Assembly: GCA_001897835.1 (NCBI GenBank)
Contig: MKUN01000029.1
Coordinates: 124,001 to 188,000 of the forward strand
DNA length: 64,000 nt
Source: Bacteroidetes bacterium 46-16
GTDB taxonomy: Bacteria; Bacteroidota; Bacteroidia; Chitinophagales; Chitinophagaceae
Reading direction: 5' to 3'
The notes beneath the pieces were generated by a model. It searched no databases. It was not told where the DNA came from and saw only the letters and a program-made list of their open reading frames with translations. Shown in pieces: positions 16,705-26,375 of this stretch. The first letter of the stretch is position 1. Each line of letters starts with the position of its first letter. A program made the translations under genes and the position numbers.

Positions 16705-17757
16705 ATGGAAAAATTAAGACATGTCATCTTTTTTACATTAGCTATTCCTTTGATAAGTTTTGTATTTGCCTGCAATCAAGGCAATAGAAAAAACACTAGT
16801 AGTCCTACCAGCAAGAATAAAAGTAATTCTTCAAACACCCGTTTCCTCAGTTTAAAATCCACTATTGGATTGCCGGAAGTAAACGGAGGCTTCGATTTAA
16901 TGTCATTGGATATTACTGGGAAAAGACTATTTGTTTCCGCCCAGGATAATCATAGCCTGGAAGTTATTGACCTGAAAGCAGAAAAAGCTTTACAAAGTGT
17001 TTCGGGTTTAAATGAACCTAAATGGTCATTCTATTTGCCTGAAAAGAATGAGATCTATGTTGCCTGTGGCGGAGACGGAAAGGTAATTGAAATGAATGCC
17101 TCCACTTTTAACACGATTAAAGAATTTCAATTTAAAGAAGCCTGTAACAACTTAAGGTACGATAAGGTTTCCAATCAGCTATGGGTTGGTATAGGACAAT
17201 CATTTGGAGCTTTGGGAGTAATTGACCTGGATCAGGACAAAATCATTAGAGAAATACCGCTTTCAGGTTATCTCAAACAATTTGAGCTGGACGGAAATCG
17301 TGTCTACGTTAATATACCGGGAAAGAACCAGGTGGATGTGGTTGGTCGTAAAAAAAATAAAGTGACAGATGTGTGGCCTGTTAAACTATCAGAACAAAAT
17401 GTTTCGATGGCCTTAGACACGGCTAACCAAAGACTTTTTGTTGGGTGTGATCCCGGAAAACTTATTATCATATCCACTGAAACAGGTTTGCCTGTAACAG
17501 AAATTAACATTAGTAAAGGTGCGGATGGTATCTATTTTGACAAAAAACGTTCTTTGATTTATGTTTCATGTGGCGAAGGATACATTGATATCATTAAACA
17601 AAATAGTGCTGACCATTATCAGGCTGTTGAAAAGATAAAAACTAAGGAAGGCGCAGCAACTTCCTTTTATTCTCCGGAGCTGGATGAATTGTTCCTGGCA
17701 GTGCCGCAAACTGCTAACCAACAAGCAGCAATCAGGATTTATCAACCCACGAATTAA
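16705..17757 (+). CDS. YncE-like beta-propeller lipoprotein
   Basis: A 350-residue lipoprotein with lipobox VFAC (Cys about residue 23) and an Asn/Ser-rich tether to about residue 45. The rest is a series of seven or so blade-like repeats with patterns such as GKRLFVSAQDNHSLEVIDL and NQRLFVGCDPGKLIIIS, typical of YVTN/YncE propellers. These fold as envelope binding or scaffold proteins with no catalytic signature. It lies between the sensor pair and the TolC gene (6 bases), so it is probably part of the efflux operon; a substrate-binding or sensor role is conjecture. Confidence 0.78.
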   Translation: MEKLRHVIFFTLAIPLISFVFACNQGNRKNTSSPTSKNKSNSSNTRFLSLKSTIGLPEVNGGFDLMSLDITGKRLFVSAQDNHSLEVIDLKAEKALQSVSGLNEPKWSFYLPEKNEIYVACGGDGKVIEMNASTFNTIKEFQFKEACNNLRYDKVSNQLWVGIGQSFGALGVIDLDQDKIIREIPLSGYLKQFELDGNRVYVNIPGKNQVDVVGRKKNKVTDVWPVKLSEQNVSMALDTANQRLFVGCDPGKLIIISTETGLPVTEINISKGADGIYFDKKRSLIYVSCGEGYIDIIKQNSADHYQAVEKIKTKEGAATSFYSPELDELFLAVPQTANQQAAIRIYQPTN

Positions 17758-17763
17758 TGAAGT

Positions 17764-19044
17764 ATGATCCGTAAACTAATCTTAATCTTAGCGATGTGCT
17801 TTTGGCTGATGCCTAATTTATATGCACAAAACACACTGCCGGAATACCTGCAAATTGCCAGGAAAAACAGTCCCCTTATAAAAGACTTTAAAAATCAAAG
17901 CATCGCCAATAAAGCAGAAGCAGAAAGACTAAAAGCGCTTCTTAATAAGCCGAAGCTGGACTTAAGTGCCAATTACCTACTGGCCCCGGTTTACAATACA
18001 GATAAGAACCAGCTGGAATTAAACCCTAAAAGCGCTGTGAATTATTACGGCTATGATTTGGGCAATACGAATGGTGGTGCATACCAGGCTTTACTAACTC
18101 TCACCAAGCCGCTTTTTAACAGTAAGGTTTCAGAAACAGTAGCCAATCAATCACTGGTAACTGCACAGGTCAACGACAATGCGGCAATATTGAGTGCCCA
18201 TGACCTGGAAAAGCTAATTACAGACCAATACATATTATGCCTGCAAGACAGGAAACAAGCTGATTATGCGAGAGAAATCCTTAAACTTTTGGCGCAGCAG
18301 ACAAATATTGTGAAAAAGTTCGTCGAGCATAGTTTGCTTAAAAGCTCGGATCTCACTCTGCTTAATATCGAGTATGAAGGAACAACGGGTCTGTTGGCTA
18401 CTTACGAAGCTAATTACCGCCGGGATTTTCTGGATTTAAACATACTCGCCGGATTAAAGGACACAACAGTGCATGTTTTAGATTCTCTAACAATCAGTTT
18501 AAAACCCGATGTGTTTTCTTCGGCTTATCTCGACAAATATCGTCTTGACAGCCTTAGTTTAGTGGCTACCCAAAAGGCTTTTGAAACAAAGTATAAGCCG
18601 CAAATCAATTTCTTTACCAATACAGGTCTTAACGCCAACTATATACCAACTATACCCAACCGCTTTGGGTTGAGCGCAGGCCTGAGCCTTACTTGGAATA
18701 TTCTTGATGGAAATCAAAAGTACCTGAATAGAAACAAGACCAGTGCTTTGCTTAATTCCGTAACAGGCTACAGGGAAAACTTCCAAACACAAAATACACT
18801 AAGAAAAACCAAAATACTTGCTGAGATCAGTGCTTACGAAAATAGGATAACAATTATCAGAGGGCAGCTTAACGATTATAATTCTTTGCTTAAAGCCTAC
18901 ACAACACAAATTATACAGGGAGAATTGTCCATTATAGATTTTATTAATGTACTTAAAAATAAGTCTGCCACAGAACGGGATTACCTGCTTTTGCAGACTA
19001 ACCGGAACCTGCTGATTAATAGCTATAACTATTGGAACTGGTAA
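17764..19044 (+). CDS. TolC-family outer-membrane efflux channel
   Basis: A 426-residue protein with a signal peptide (cleavage near LYA-Q, residue 22) and the alpha-helical barrel repeat pattern of TolC-type channels: long heptad-like helices, an early LPEYLQIARKNSPLIKDFKN helix, and repeated Asn/Gln/Leu-rich segments. Length is normal for the family. It is followed by an adaptor (19096) and an RND permease (20030) in the usual operon context, so this is the outer-membrane part of a tripartite pump. Confidence 0.88.
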   Translation: MIRKLILILAMCFWLMPNLYAQNTLPEYLQIARKNSPLIKDFKNQSIANKAEAERLKALLNKPKLDLSANYLLAPVYNTDKNQLELNPKSAVNYYGYDLGNTNGGAYQALLTLTKPLFNSKVSETVANQSLVTAQVNDNAAILSAHDLEKLITDQYILCLQDRKQADYAREILKLLAQQTNIVKKFVEHSLLKSSDLTLLNIEYEGTTGLLATYEANYRRDFLDLNILAGLKDTTVHVLDSLTISLKPDVFSSAYLDKYRLDSLSLVATQKAFETKYKPQINFFTNTGLNANYIPTIPNRFGLSAGLSLTWNILDGNQKYLNRNKTSALLNSVTGYRENFQTQNTLRKTKILAEISAYENRITIIRGQLNDYNSLLKAYTTQIIQGELSIIDFINVLKNKSATERDYLLLQTNRNLLINSYNYWNW

Positions 19045-19095
19045 AAAGATACCAAACTTAAATCCATCGATCATAATATTTTTAATGGTTATCAA

Positions 19096-20022
19096 ATGAA
19101 AATTATACAATTATTTCTTTTATGTCCTTTACTGGGATTGATGGCATGTCATCAAAATGAAAGTGTAAATGAAGAACAGACTGTTCGCCCCAAAATACCG
19201 GTTGAAGTGGTTTCAGTTGAAAGTGGTTCAGTAAGTAATAACCTGGAATTGACCGCCACCTCCATATACCTGCGCAGAAACATTGTTACCGTACCCATAG
19301 CAGCCTTTATAACTAAAGTAAATACGCATTTAGGGGAACGGGTAGCAAAGGGTCAGGTACTGTATGAATTACAAACCAAAGAACGCCGGGCTTTAGGCAA
19401 TGATCTTTCAGGAGTTGACCCTTCCCTTAAAAATTTCGGTATGATCAGCGTGAAAGCATCGGCATCGGGCATCATCAGTACGTTTGATAAGCAACAACCC
19501 GGGGAATATGTGCTGGAAGGAACGCCATTGTGTACAATAGCCGAAAGTTCGGCCCTTGCTTTTCAGGTCAATGTTCCCTACGAATTTTCAGACATTGTTA
19601 AACCGGGAAAAAAGTGTATGCTAACCTTGCCGGATCGTACCCACCAACCTGCAACTATTACTACACCCCTAACATCGATGAATGCAGCTTCCCAAACGCA
19701 AACTTTGTTGGCTAAGCCGGATGAAAATCTTTTCCTGCCGGAAAACCTAATTGCCAAAGTGGAAGTAAGCAGAGGCATTGAAGGGAATAAGCAAATCCTG
19801 CCCAAACAATGTGTTTTGAGCGATGAAATGATGAAAGAGTTTTGGGTAATGAAATTGATCAATGACAGTACTGCGGTTAAGGTACAGGTAGAGCCAGGTA
19901 ATAAAAACACCAAAACCATCGAAATCTTAAGCCCGGTATTTAAGCCCGCAGACAGGATTATTTCTACGGGTAATTATGGTTTACCAGACACGGCCTTAGT
20001 TAGTGTAACCCCAAAAAACTAA
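19096..20022 (+). CDS. RND efflux periplasmic adaptor lipoprotein
   Basis: A 308-residue membrane-fusion protein with lipobox LMAC (Cys near residue 16). It shows the lipoyl-like beta-hairpin GERVAKGQVLYELQTK near 80 and a matching hydrophobic second half (ASGIISTFDKQQPGEYVLEG near 120), but the coiled-coil hairpin between them is almost absent, so it is much shorter than CusB-type adaptors. The beta-barrel domain follows (about 155-240). It joins the TolC channel to the RND permease that starts 7 bases downstream. Confidence 0.85.
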   Translation: MKIIQLFLLCPLLGLMACHQNESVNEEQTVRPKIPVEVVSVESGSVSNNLELTATSIYLRRNIVTVPIAAFITKVNTHLGERVAKGQVLYELQTKERRALGNDLSGVDPSLKNFGMISVKASASGIISTFDKQQPGEYVLEGTPLCTIAESSALAFQVNVPYEFSDIVKPGKKCMLTLPDRTHQPATITTPLTSMNAASQTQTLLAKPDENLFLPENLIAKVEVSRGIEGNKQILPKQCVLSDEMMKEFWVMKLINDSTAVKVQVEPGNKNTKTIEILSPVFKPADRIISTGNYGLPDTALVSVTPKN

Positions 20023-20029
20023 ATTCCGG

Positions 20030-23000
20030 ATGAAAAATCACAATTACTATTTTCAGATATTTTCTAAACCCATCATATTCATCGGAATATTATTACTTGC
20101 TGCTGGGATTTTTGCTTACACAAAAATGCAGACCAACCTATTTCCGGAAGTGCTTTTCCCACGGGTTACGATCATCGCTGATGCAGGCCAGCTACCGGTT
20201 GACCGGATGATGATCACGGTAACCAAACCACTGGAAAGTGCGGTTAAAAAAGTAAGGGGCGTTACGGTTGTAAAAAGTAGTACCAGTCGTGGCAACTGTA
20301 CCATCGAGGTATATTTCCAGTGGGGCTTAGATACCTACAACCAGAAAACACAGATAGAAAGTCGTATCAATGAGGTAAAGAATTTTCTTCCACAAAGCGT
20401 AAACCTTTCGGTAGAAGCCATGAACCAGTCGCTTTTCCCGGTTTATGGTTTCACTTTGGAAAGCCAGGAACATAGCCAGGTTGCCATGAAGGATATGGCG
20501 AATTTGGTAATCCGTCCCATTTTTTCACAGGTAAACGGCATTTCAAATGTGATTGTGCGTGGCGGCAAAACCAAAGAGTTCGTCATTACCCCTGATCCTG
20601 TAAAAATGTCTTCACTAGGCATCACGCCCAATACCCTGATTACCGCTTTCAACAATACCAACTTTGTATTGTCTAATGGAAATGTGGCTAATTATGATCG
20701 GCTTTACCTTACGTTGACTGATACCCGTGTAAATGATATAGACGAACTGAAAAACGTCACTGTAAAAAACGACAGTAGTCGCTTGGTTAAAATAAAAGAC
20801 ATTGCAAAGGTTGATATACAAGAACAGCAGGAGTTTATTAAAATCAATGCCAACGGACAAAATGCGGTACAGATTGATCTGGTAAAACAGCCCGGTATCA
20901 ACCTGATTGACTTTGCTAAAGATGCTGAAGTTAAGGCCGAAGAAATCAGGCAGCAGCTTCCTAAAGGTTACGTGTTGAAGCCTTACTATAATCAAAGCGC
21001 ATTTGTCGGAGACAGTATCAACAGCGTAATTAAAACCATTTATGAGGGGTTGTTCCTTGCTATTCTGGTCATGATTATTTTCCTCCGCTCCTGGAGGGCA
21101 AGTTTGGCGGTTATGCTCACTATCCCCGTCACATTAGGTTTTACCATGCTTGTGATTTATCTGGCAGGTATTACCATTAACATCATGTCGCTGGGGGCTA
21201 TTGCCGCTTCCATCGGTTTGATCATTGATGATGCCATTGTGATCATTGAACAGATTTACCGTGGCCATGAAGAGCATCCGGACAAAAGTCGTTTTGCCAT
21301 TGTCCACGATGCCATACATGATCTGTTCCCGGCAATGATCGGCTCCTCGCTGGCTACTATTGTGATCCACTTTCCTTTCCGACTGATGAGCGGACTGGCA
21401 GGCAGTTTTTTCAGAGAACTATCAGATACCATGCAGCTAACGATGATCACATCCTTTCTGGTAACCTGGCTTTTACTCCCGGTTTTGCATCTGATCATCG
21501 GGTATAAGCAAGATTTAAAACCTAAAGTTCATGAACACAAATCCCCAAAGCATAAACTTAATTGGCTGACCTGGACATTTAAAAAACCTGTAATTGCCAT
21601 TGGATTTGTTCTTGTCTTGGCACTATCCGCATGGTGGTCTTCTGGCAAACTGGAAACAGGCTTCCTGCCTAATTTAGATGAAGGAAGTATTGTACTGGAT
21701 TATTACTCACCTCCCGGTACATCTATAGAAGAGACAGACCGCCTTTGCAGGGAAATGGAAAAGGTTATTGTGGCTGATCAGAATGTAGAGACCTATTCAA
21801 GAAGAACAGGCGTTCGCATGGCTTTCCGTACAGTGCCTCTTAATTTTGGCGACTATTCTATCCAGTTGAAAAAAGACAGAAAGAAAACAACTGAAGAGGT
21901 AATCAGTACATTGCGGAAAAATATACAGGCAAAAGTATCGGTCTTAACAATTTCATTCGGACAGCGGATAGCCGATCTTCTGGGGGATCTGATGAGTACT
22001 CCTCAGCCAATTGAAATAAAAATATTCGGAGACGATTATCAGACCTTACAGCAACTGGCAAAAAATGCACAGGCTATTATGGAAAAAGTTCCTGGGGTGA
22101 CCGATATTGATAACGGTTTGATAACTGCAGGGCCATCTATAGTTTTTCTTCCGGATCAGGATAAACTCAATAGATATGGAATTTCTCAAGTGGATTTTCA
22201 GATACAATTAAGCGCTTATACCGGCGGCGTACCTTTAGGCATCAATGCTGCAACGGCTACAAGCCCTTCACCAGCCCAGGCCGCCATGACGGGGGGTGTC
22301 CAGATCGGACAGTTGCAGGACGGCGAATTGATGCGGCGCATTTTGTTCTGTTTCACTGATTTTAAGGATAACGATATAGATAAGCTGAAAAATCAATTGA
22401 TATTTCTACCCGATGGAAACACACGCCCTTTGTCTTTCTTCTGCGAGGTGAAGGTGATCCCGGGTGAAATTGAACAAAGGCGGGAAGACCTCAAGTCAAC
22501 AATTGTACTTGCTGCCCGTTTGGATAACCGCGACTTGGGAAGCACCATCACCGACATTCAAAATCAGTTTAAAGAGAAACTGGCATTACCACAAGGCTAC
22601 CGTGTGGCTTATGGTGGTGCTTATGCCGAGCAGCAACAATCATTCAAGGAGTTATTGTTTATCCTTTCTTTGGCCATCCTTTTCGTTTTTGGAGTATTAC
22701 TGTTCCTGTTTAAAGACTGGATAGTTTCTGTTTTGATTATTTTCATATCCGTATTAGGGATCAGCGGATGTATTCTTGCTTTATATCTTACCGGAATACC
22801 TTTAAATGTGAGCAGTTATACAGGTATTATTATGATTGTGGGGATTATTGCCGAGAATGCTATTTTTACTGTTAACCAGTTCAGATACAACTTTAAAAAT
22901 ACCGGAAATGTAGAAGAATCTATTAATTATGCCATCGCCTTGCGGATCAGACCCAAGCTAATGACCGCTATAGGGGCTATCATGGCATTGATGCCATTAG

Positions 23001-23152
23001 CATTGGGCATAGGTTTGGGAGCTCAAATGCAACAGCCGTTAGCAGTGGCGGTTATAGGGGGATTTATAGCCGGTTTGCCTTTATTGTTACTGGTATTGCC
23101 AAGTCTGATGAGGCTTGTTTATAAAAACGAAAGAAACCTGCAGAAAAAGTGA
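20030..23152 (+). CDS. RND-family efflux permease
   Basis: A 1040-residue inner-membrane permease with the RND layout: TM1, a large periplasmic loop (about 35-340), TM2-6, TM7, a second loop (about 560-870) and TM8-12. The TM4 segment GLIIDDAIVIIEQ carries the adjacent Asp400-Asp401 pair seen in drug/organic-type (HAE) RND proteins; the heavy-metal CzcA/CusA subgroup at 37975 and 46642 has a different pattern. It is thus more likely to export organic compounds or other cations than to be a classical CusA, although its genomic setting is metal-related. The substrate is open. Confidence 0.9.
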   Translation: MKNHNYYFQIFSKPIIFIGILLLAAGIFAYTKMQTNLFPEVLFPRVTIIADAGQLPVDRMMITVTKPLESAVKKVRGVTVVKSSTSRGNCTIEVYFQWGLDTYNQKTQIESRINEVKNFLPQSVNLSVEAMNQSLFPVYGFTLESQEHSQVAMKDMANLVIRPIFSQVNGISNVIVRGGKTKEFVITPDPVKMSSLGITPNTLITAFNNTNFVLSNGNVANYDRLYLTLTDTRVNDIDELKNVTVKNDSSRLVKIKDIAKVDIQEQQEFIKINANGQNAVQIDLVKQPGINLIDFAKDAEVKAEEIRQQLPKGYVLKPYYNQSAFVGDSINSVIKTIYEGLFLAILVMIIFLRSWRASLAVMLTIPVTLGFTMLVIYLAGITINIMSLGAIAASIGLIIDDAIVIIEQIYRGHEEHPDKSRFAIVHDAIHDLFPAMIGSSLATIVIHFPFRLMSGLAGSFFRELSDTMQLTMITSFLVTWLLLPVLHLIIGYKQDLKPKVHEHKSPKHKLNWLTWTFKKPVIAIGFVLVLALSAWWSSGKLETGFLPNLDEGSIVLDYYSPPGTSIEETDRLCREMEKVIVADQNVETYSRRTGVRMAFRTVPLNFGDYSIQLKKDRKKTTEEVISTLRKNIQAKVSVLTISFGQRIADLLGDLMSTPQPIEIKIFGDDYQTLQQLAKNAQAIMEKVPGVTDIDNGLITAGPSIVFLPDQDKLNRYGISQVDFQIQLSAYTGGVPLGINAATATSPSPAQAAMTGGVQIGQLQDGELMRRILFCFTDFKDNDIDKLKNQLIFLPDGNTRPLSFFCEVKVIPGEIEQRREDLKSTIVLAARLDNRDLGSTITDIQNQFKEKLALPQGYRVAYGGAYAEQQQSFKELLFILSLAILFVFGVLLFLFKDWIVSVLIIFISVLGISGCILALYLTGIPLNVSSYTGIIMIVGIIAENAIFTVNQFRYNFKNTGNVEESINYAIALRIRPKLMTAIGAIMALMPLALGIGLGAQMQQPLAVAVIGGFIAGLPLLLLVLPSLMRLVYKNERNLQKK

Positions 23153-23200
23153 TTCCATAAACATTTACCTGACGAAAAAAATAACTGAAAATATAGGGAG

Positions 23201-24394
23201 ATGAGTGATTGCCATAAACTAAATCACCGTTCAAAAACCATTACAAAGATAGTTTGGATATTGTCTTTGGTAAGCTTATTCACAGATATGGCGAGTGAAA
23301 TGCTGTATCCGGTAATGCCCATATATTTGAAAAGTATCGGGTTCTGCATTGTATTAATAGGTATTCTGGAAGGCTTTGCAGAAGCAGTTGCAGGCTTAAG
23401 CAAAGGTTATTTTGGGAAGCTGTCTGACAATTTAGGCAGGCGGTTGCCATTTGTACAATGGGGTTACTTCTTAAGCGCTTTGTCCAAGCCTATGATGGCT
23501 GTATTAACTTTTCCTATTTGGATATTTTTTGCCCGGACGATAGACCGCTTGGGAAAAGGAATTCGTACAGGTGCAAGAGATGCGATGCTGTCTGATGAGG
23601 CAAGCCCTGAAACAAAGGGAACTGTATTTGGATTTCATCGTTCAATGGACACATTAGGCGCTGTTTTTGGTCCGCTGTTGGCTTTAGGCTTTCTATATTT
23701 CTATCCCGGAAATTACAAGTTATTATTTTATCTGGCTTTTATTCCAGGTATTATTGCGATAAGCTTTACTTTCTTTTTAAAAGATAAAAATCCTGTTCCA
23801 AAAGCCAACCGAATAAAAACGTCTTTTTTTGATTTTATCCAATATTGGAAGGCAAGTCCCATGAGCTATCGAAAATTAGTATTAGGACTGTTACTTTTTA
23901 CTTTATTCAATAGCTCAGATGTTTTCTTGCTTCTGAAATTAAAAGAAAATGGCCTGACCGATGTAGCAACTATAGGAATGTATACTTTTTATAACGTTGT
24001 TTATGTATTATTTGCTTATCCCCTAGGAATCATAGCGGATCGTTTAGGACTGAAAAAAATATTCATCACAGGTTTAGTATTATTTGCGATTGTATATGTT
24101 GGGATGGCTTTAAACTCACATTGGTACATTTATTTCGGTCTTTTCTTTTTATACGGCGTTTATGCAGCAGCTACAGAAGGGATTTCAAAGGCTTGGATTT
24201 CAAATATTACTGATAAAAAAGATACCGCTACAGCTATCGGGGCATTTACAGGATTTCAGAGTATCTGTACCATGATAGCCAGTAGCCTAGCCGGTCTGTT
24301 ATGGTTTAATTTTGGTTCGATGGTAACTTTTATGATAACGGCAGCCATAACGCTGATAGTCATCTTTTATATGTCTTTACTAAAGCCAGCTTAA
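23201..24394 (+). CDS. MFS transporter
   Basis: A 397-residue major facilitator protein with about 12 membrane helices. The signature motif A appears after TM2 as GKLSDNLGRR, and a second characteristic segment is DRLGKGIRTGARDAMLSD between helices 4 and 5, a pattern found in a subgroup of uncharacterised bacterial MFS exporters. The N-terminus has Cys/His (MSDCHKLNHR). It is the last gene in the run from the response regulator, 48 bases after the RND gene. Substrate unknown; metal or metal-chelate export would fit the location. Confidence 0.85.
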   Translation: MSDCHKLNHRSKTITKIVWILSLVSLFTDMASEMLYPVMPIYLKSIGFCIVLIGILEGFAEAVAGLSKGYFGKLSDNLGRRLPFVQWGYFLSALSKPMMAVLTFPIWIFFARTIDRLGKGIRTGARDAMLSDEASPETKGTVFGFHRSMDTLGAVFGPLLALGFLYFYPGNYKLLFYLAFIPGIIAISFTFFLKDKNPVPKANRIKTSFFDFIQYWKASPMSYRKLVLGLLLFTLFNSSDVFLLLKLKENGLTDVATIGMYTFYNVVYVLFAYPLGIIADRLGLKKIFITGLVLFAIVYVGMALNSHWYIYFGLFFLYGVYAAATEGISKAWISNITDKKDTATAIGAFTGFQSICTMIASSLAGLLWFNFGSMVTFMITAAITLIVIFYMSLLKPA

Positions 24395-24571
24395 TGCTTA
24401 GTACGGGTTTTAGATAACCGATTGGTTTTGGTGAATTTGTGTATATTTAACTTTTATGATGAGAGCGAGTAAAACTCTTCTTCCAATCTTACAGTTATTT
24501 GTAATTACCGATATCAGTGCTGTTTGAGTTATTAACCCTATCCTTTTATTCATCAGAAAACATTTACCTGT

Positions 24572-25606
24572 ATGACATTATTACCATTTACAAAAAAATC
24601 ATTAATCCTAATTGCCATCATACTCGGGCTGCTGCTACTTGGTTTTGCAGCTAAAGTTTTTATATTAATTTTCGCTTCTGTTGTATTGGCAGTTTTGCTT
24701 ACACGCATTGCCAGCAAATTATCTGTGTTGTTTCATGTCAAATATCCGGTTGCACTAATTATAACCTGTTTACTTTTACTATTGGTATTGGGAGGAGTAG
24801 GGTTCTTAATTGCGCCGTCGCTAAATGAACAGATTGCACAATTGCAAACAGATCTTCCTAAAGCAATTGAACGATTGAAAGAGCAACTGTCTTCAACATC
24901 CTGGGGAAAAGAAATTGTAAAAGGATTATCCGACCCCAGTGAGCTCCTGCAAGATAATAAAAGTGATATCGTATCAAAAACAACAGGCATTTTTTCGTCA
25001 ACTTTAGGAACTTTAGCGAACACCTTCATTGTTGTAATAACGGCACTATTTCTCGCTTCTGACCCAAAACTTTACATAGATGGTTTCTTAAAATTGTTTT
25101 TACCACAAACTGGCACTCGCGTTAAGGAGGTGTTTTATAAATCTTATGATACTTTAAGTTCCTGGCTAAAGGGAAAGTTTCTTTCCATGCTTGTGGTAGG
25201 TATTTTAACATACATAGGTCTTGTTTTACTGGATTTTCCAATAGCAATTGTACTTGCATTAATTGCAATGAGCTTAGCTTTTATTCCTAATCTTGGTCCT
25301 GCATTAGCCATGATACCTGCCGCACTGATAGGCTTAATGGAAGGGCCAGATAGAGCATTGCATGTAATCTTACTCTATATAGGCATACAGCTATTAGAAA
25401 GTTACCTTATTACTCCCTTTATTAACCAAAAAGCGGTTTCTCTTCCTCCAGCCTTAACGCTGTTCTGGCAGATTCTTTTAGGGACATTCTTAGGTGGGAT
25501 AGGTCTATTTTTTGCCACTCCTTTGCTTGCAGTTATCCTTGTTTTTATTAATGAACTATATATTAAGGATTATGTAGAAAAACGGAATGAAAACCGAAAA
25601 ATATAA
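24572..25606 (+). CDS. AI-2E family (PerM-like) membrane transporter
   Basis: A 344-residue membrane protein with about eight hydrophobic helices and a soluble segment (about 80-145) between the early helices. Features of the AI-2E exporter/PerM family include ALIAMSLAFIPNLGPALAMIPA and a C-terminal YLITPFINQKAVSLPPALTL followed by GIGLFFATPLLAVILV. Family members act as autoinducer or Na+/H+ exporters; the substrate here is unknown. It stands alone: 177 bases separate it from the MFS gene, and a convergent minus-strand gene follows. Confidence 0.87.
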   Translation: MTLLPFTKKSLILIAIILGLLLLGFAAKVFILIFASVVLAVLLTRIASKLSVLFHVKYPVALIITCLLLLLVLGGVGFLIAPSLNEQIAQLQTDLPKAIERLKEQLSSTSWGKEIVKGLSDPSELLQDNKSDIVSKTTGIFSSTLGTLANTFIVVITALFLASDPKLYIDGFLKLFLPQTGTRVKEVFYKSYDTLSSWLKGKFLSMLVVGILTYIGLVLLDFPIAIVLALIAMSLAFIPNLGPALAMIPAALIGLMEGPDRALHVILLYIGIQLLESYLITPFINQKAVSLPPALTLFWQILLGTFLGGIGLFFATPLLAVILVFINELYIKDYVEKRNENRKI

Positions 25607-25684
25607 ATCGCTAAAGATTGAACAATGCGGCCGGTGTCGTTCACCAGCCGCAGATAAGGAGTAACGGGCTCCCAAACCGCCTGG

Positions 25685-25716
25685 GTAATTCAGGGAAAAG
25701 TTTCCCGAGTTATTAC
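25685..25716. terminator. Hairpin between convergent genes
   Basis: GGGAAA-AG-TTTCCC flanked by imperfectly paired GTAATT / GTTATTAC forms a stem between the AI-2E gene (+) and the stop of the DUF4168 gene (-). No T-run follows; it may act as a bidirectional terminator. Confidence 0.4.
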
Positions 25717-26207
25717 GGCTTAGGCTGGTCAGGCAATAAAGCTTCGATTTCTTGTTTTACTTTCGGACTTTTTTGGTAAGCAAACATAATTTGCTGGTAA
25801 GTTTGGATGTCAATCCCTTCTTTTTTGATACTTTCTTCCATTTTACCATTGATGTCTTTTTGCATTCCCATAATTTTATTGGCGGCATTAACAAAAGACT
25901 GCTGCTCTTTGCTATCTACATTTGCCTTTTTATCAGGGCTCTGTTGAGCTTGCGCCAGCTCGTTAAATTTATCCACTGTCAACCCTTTTTGTTCTATCAC
26001 TTTTATCATTTCTGCTTCACTGTTTTTTTGTATTGCTATAATCCTCTGATTGGCTTTAATAAAAGATTGAAGTTCCTGCTTTTGAAAGTTTTCTTTCAAT
26101 TCCGGCTGAGTAGGAACTGTTTGGCCTATAGTAAAATTACCCACAGAAGATAGAAATAGCGTAAAGGCTAACATCATCATGTTTCTGGTTTTCAAAATTT
26201 TCATCAT
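25713..26207 (-). CDS. DUF4168 secreted protein
   Basis: A 164-residue protein counted from ATG 26207 (MMKILKTRN, a good signal-peptide start); an ATG 18 bases upstream at 26225 is possible. The signal ends near IG-Q. The body has two related helical units, each with an IxAIQK or IMGMQK core followed by MIKVIEQKGLTVDKFNELAQ and MEESIKKEGIDIQTYQQIM, as expected of DUF4168 (about 80 residues, helical). Function is unknown; the family occurs in stress-related loci of Bacteroidota and cyanobacteria. It is followed on the same strand by no close partner. Confidence 0.8.
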   Translation of the reverse strand: MMKILKTRNMMMLAFTLFLSSVGNFTIGQTVPTQPELKENFQKQELQSFIKANQRIIAIQKNSEAEMIKVIEQKGLTVDKFNELAQAQQSPDKKANVDSKEQQSFVNAANKIMGMQKDINGKMEESIKKEGIDIQTYQQIMFAYQKSPKVKQEIEALLPDQPKP

Positions 26208-26347
26208 GGTTTTGTTAAAATACATAATATATTAATTAAAACTCTAACGATCTCAAGCTGATTTATTGTAATCTTTTTGAGATTATAAGATTAACATCTT
26301 TCAAAAGGGCACAGAAAACGATAAATTGTTTCAATAAATAGAGGGAA

Positions 26348-26368
26348 GAACTATAAAGTCAATAGTTC
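26348..26368 (-). terminator. Hairpin downstream of the antiporter gene
   Basis: GAACTAT / ATAGTTC with a 7-base loop lies 7 bases beyond the stop of the minus-strand antiporter. The T-rich tail is weak (TTCTTCCCTC on the minus strand). Moderate to low support. Confidence 0.4.
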
Positions 26369-26375
26369 CTATGTT

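Noticed and set aside
24457-24528. 23-codon frame between the MFS and AI-2E genes
   Set aside because: Short, no distinctive composition and no supporting structure around it.
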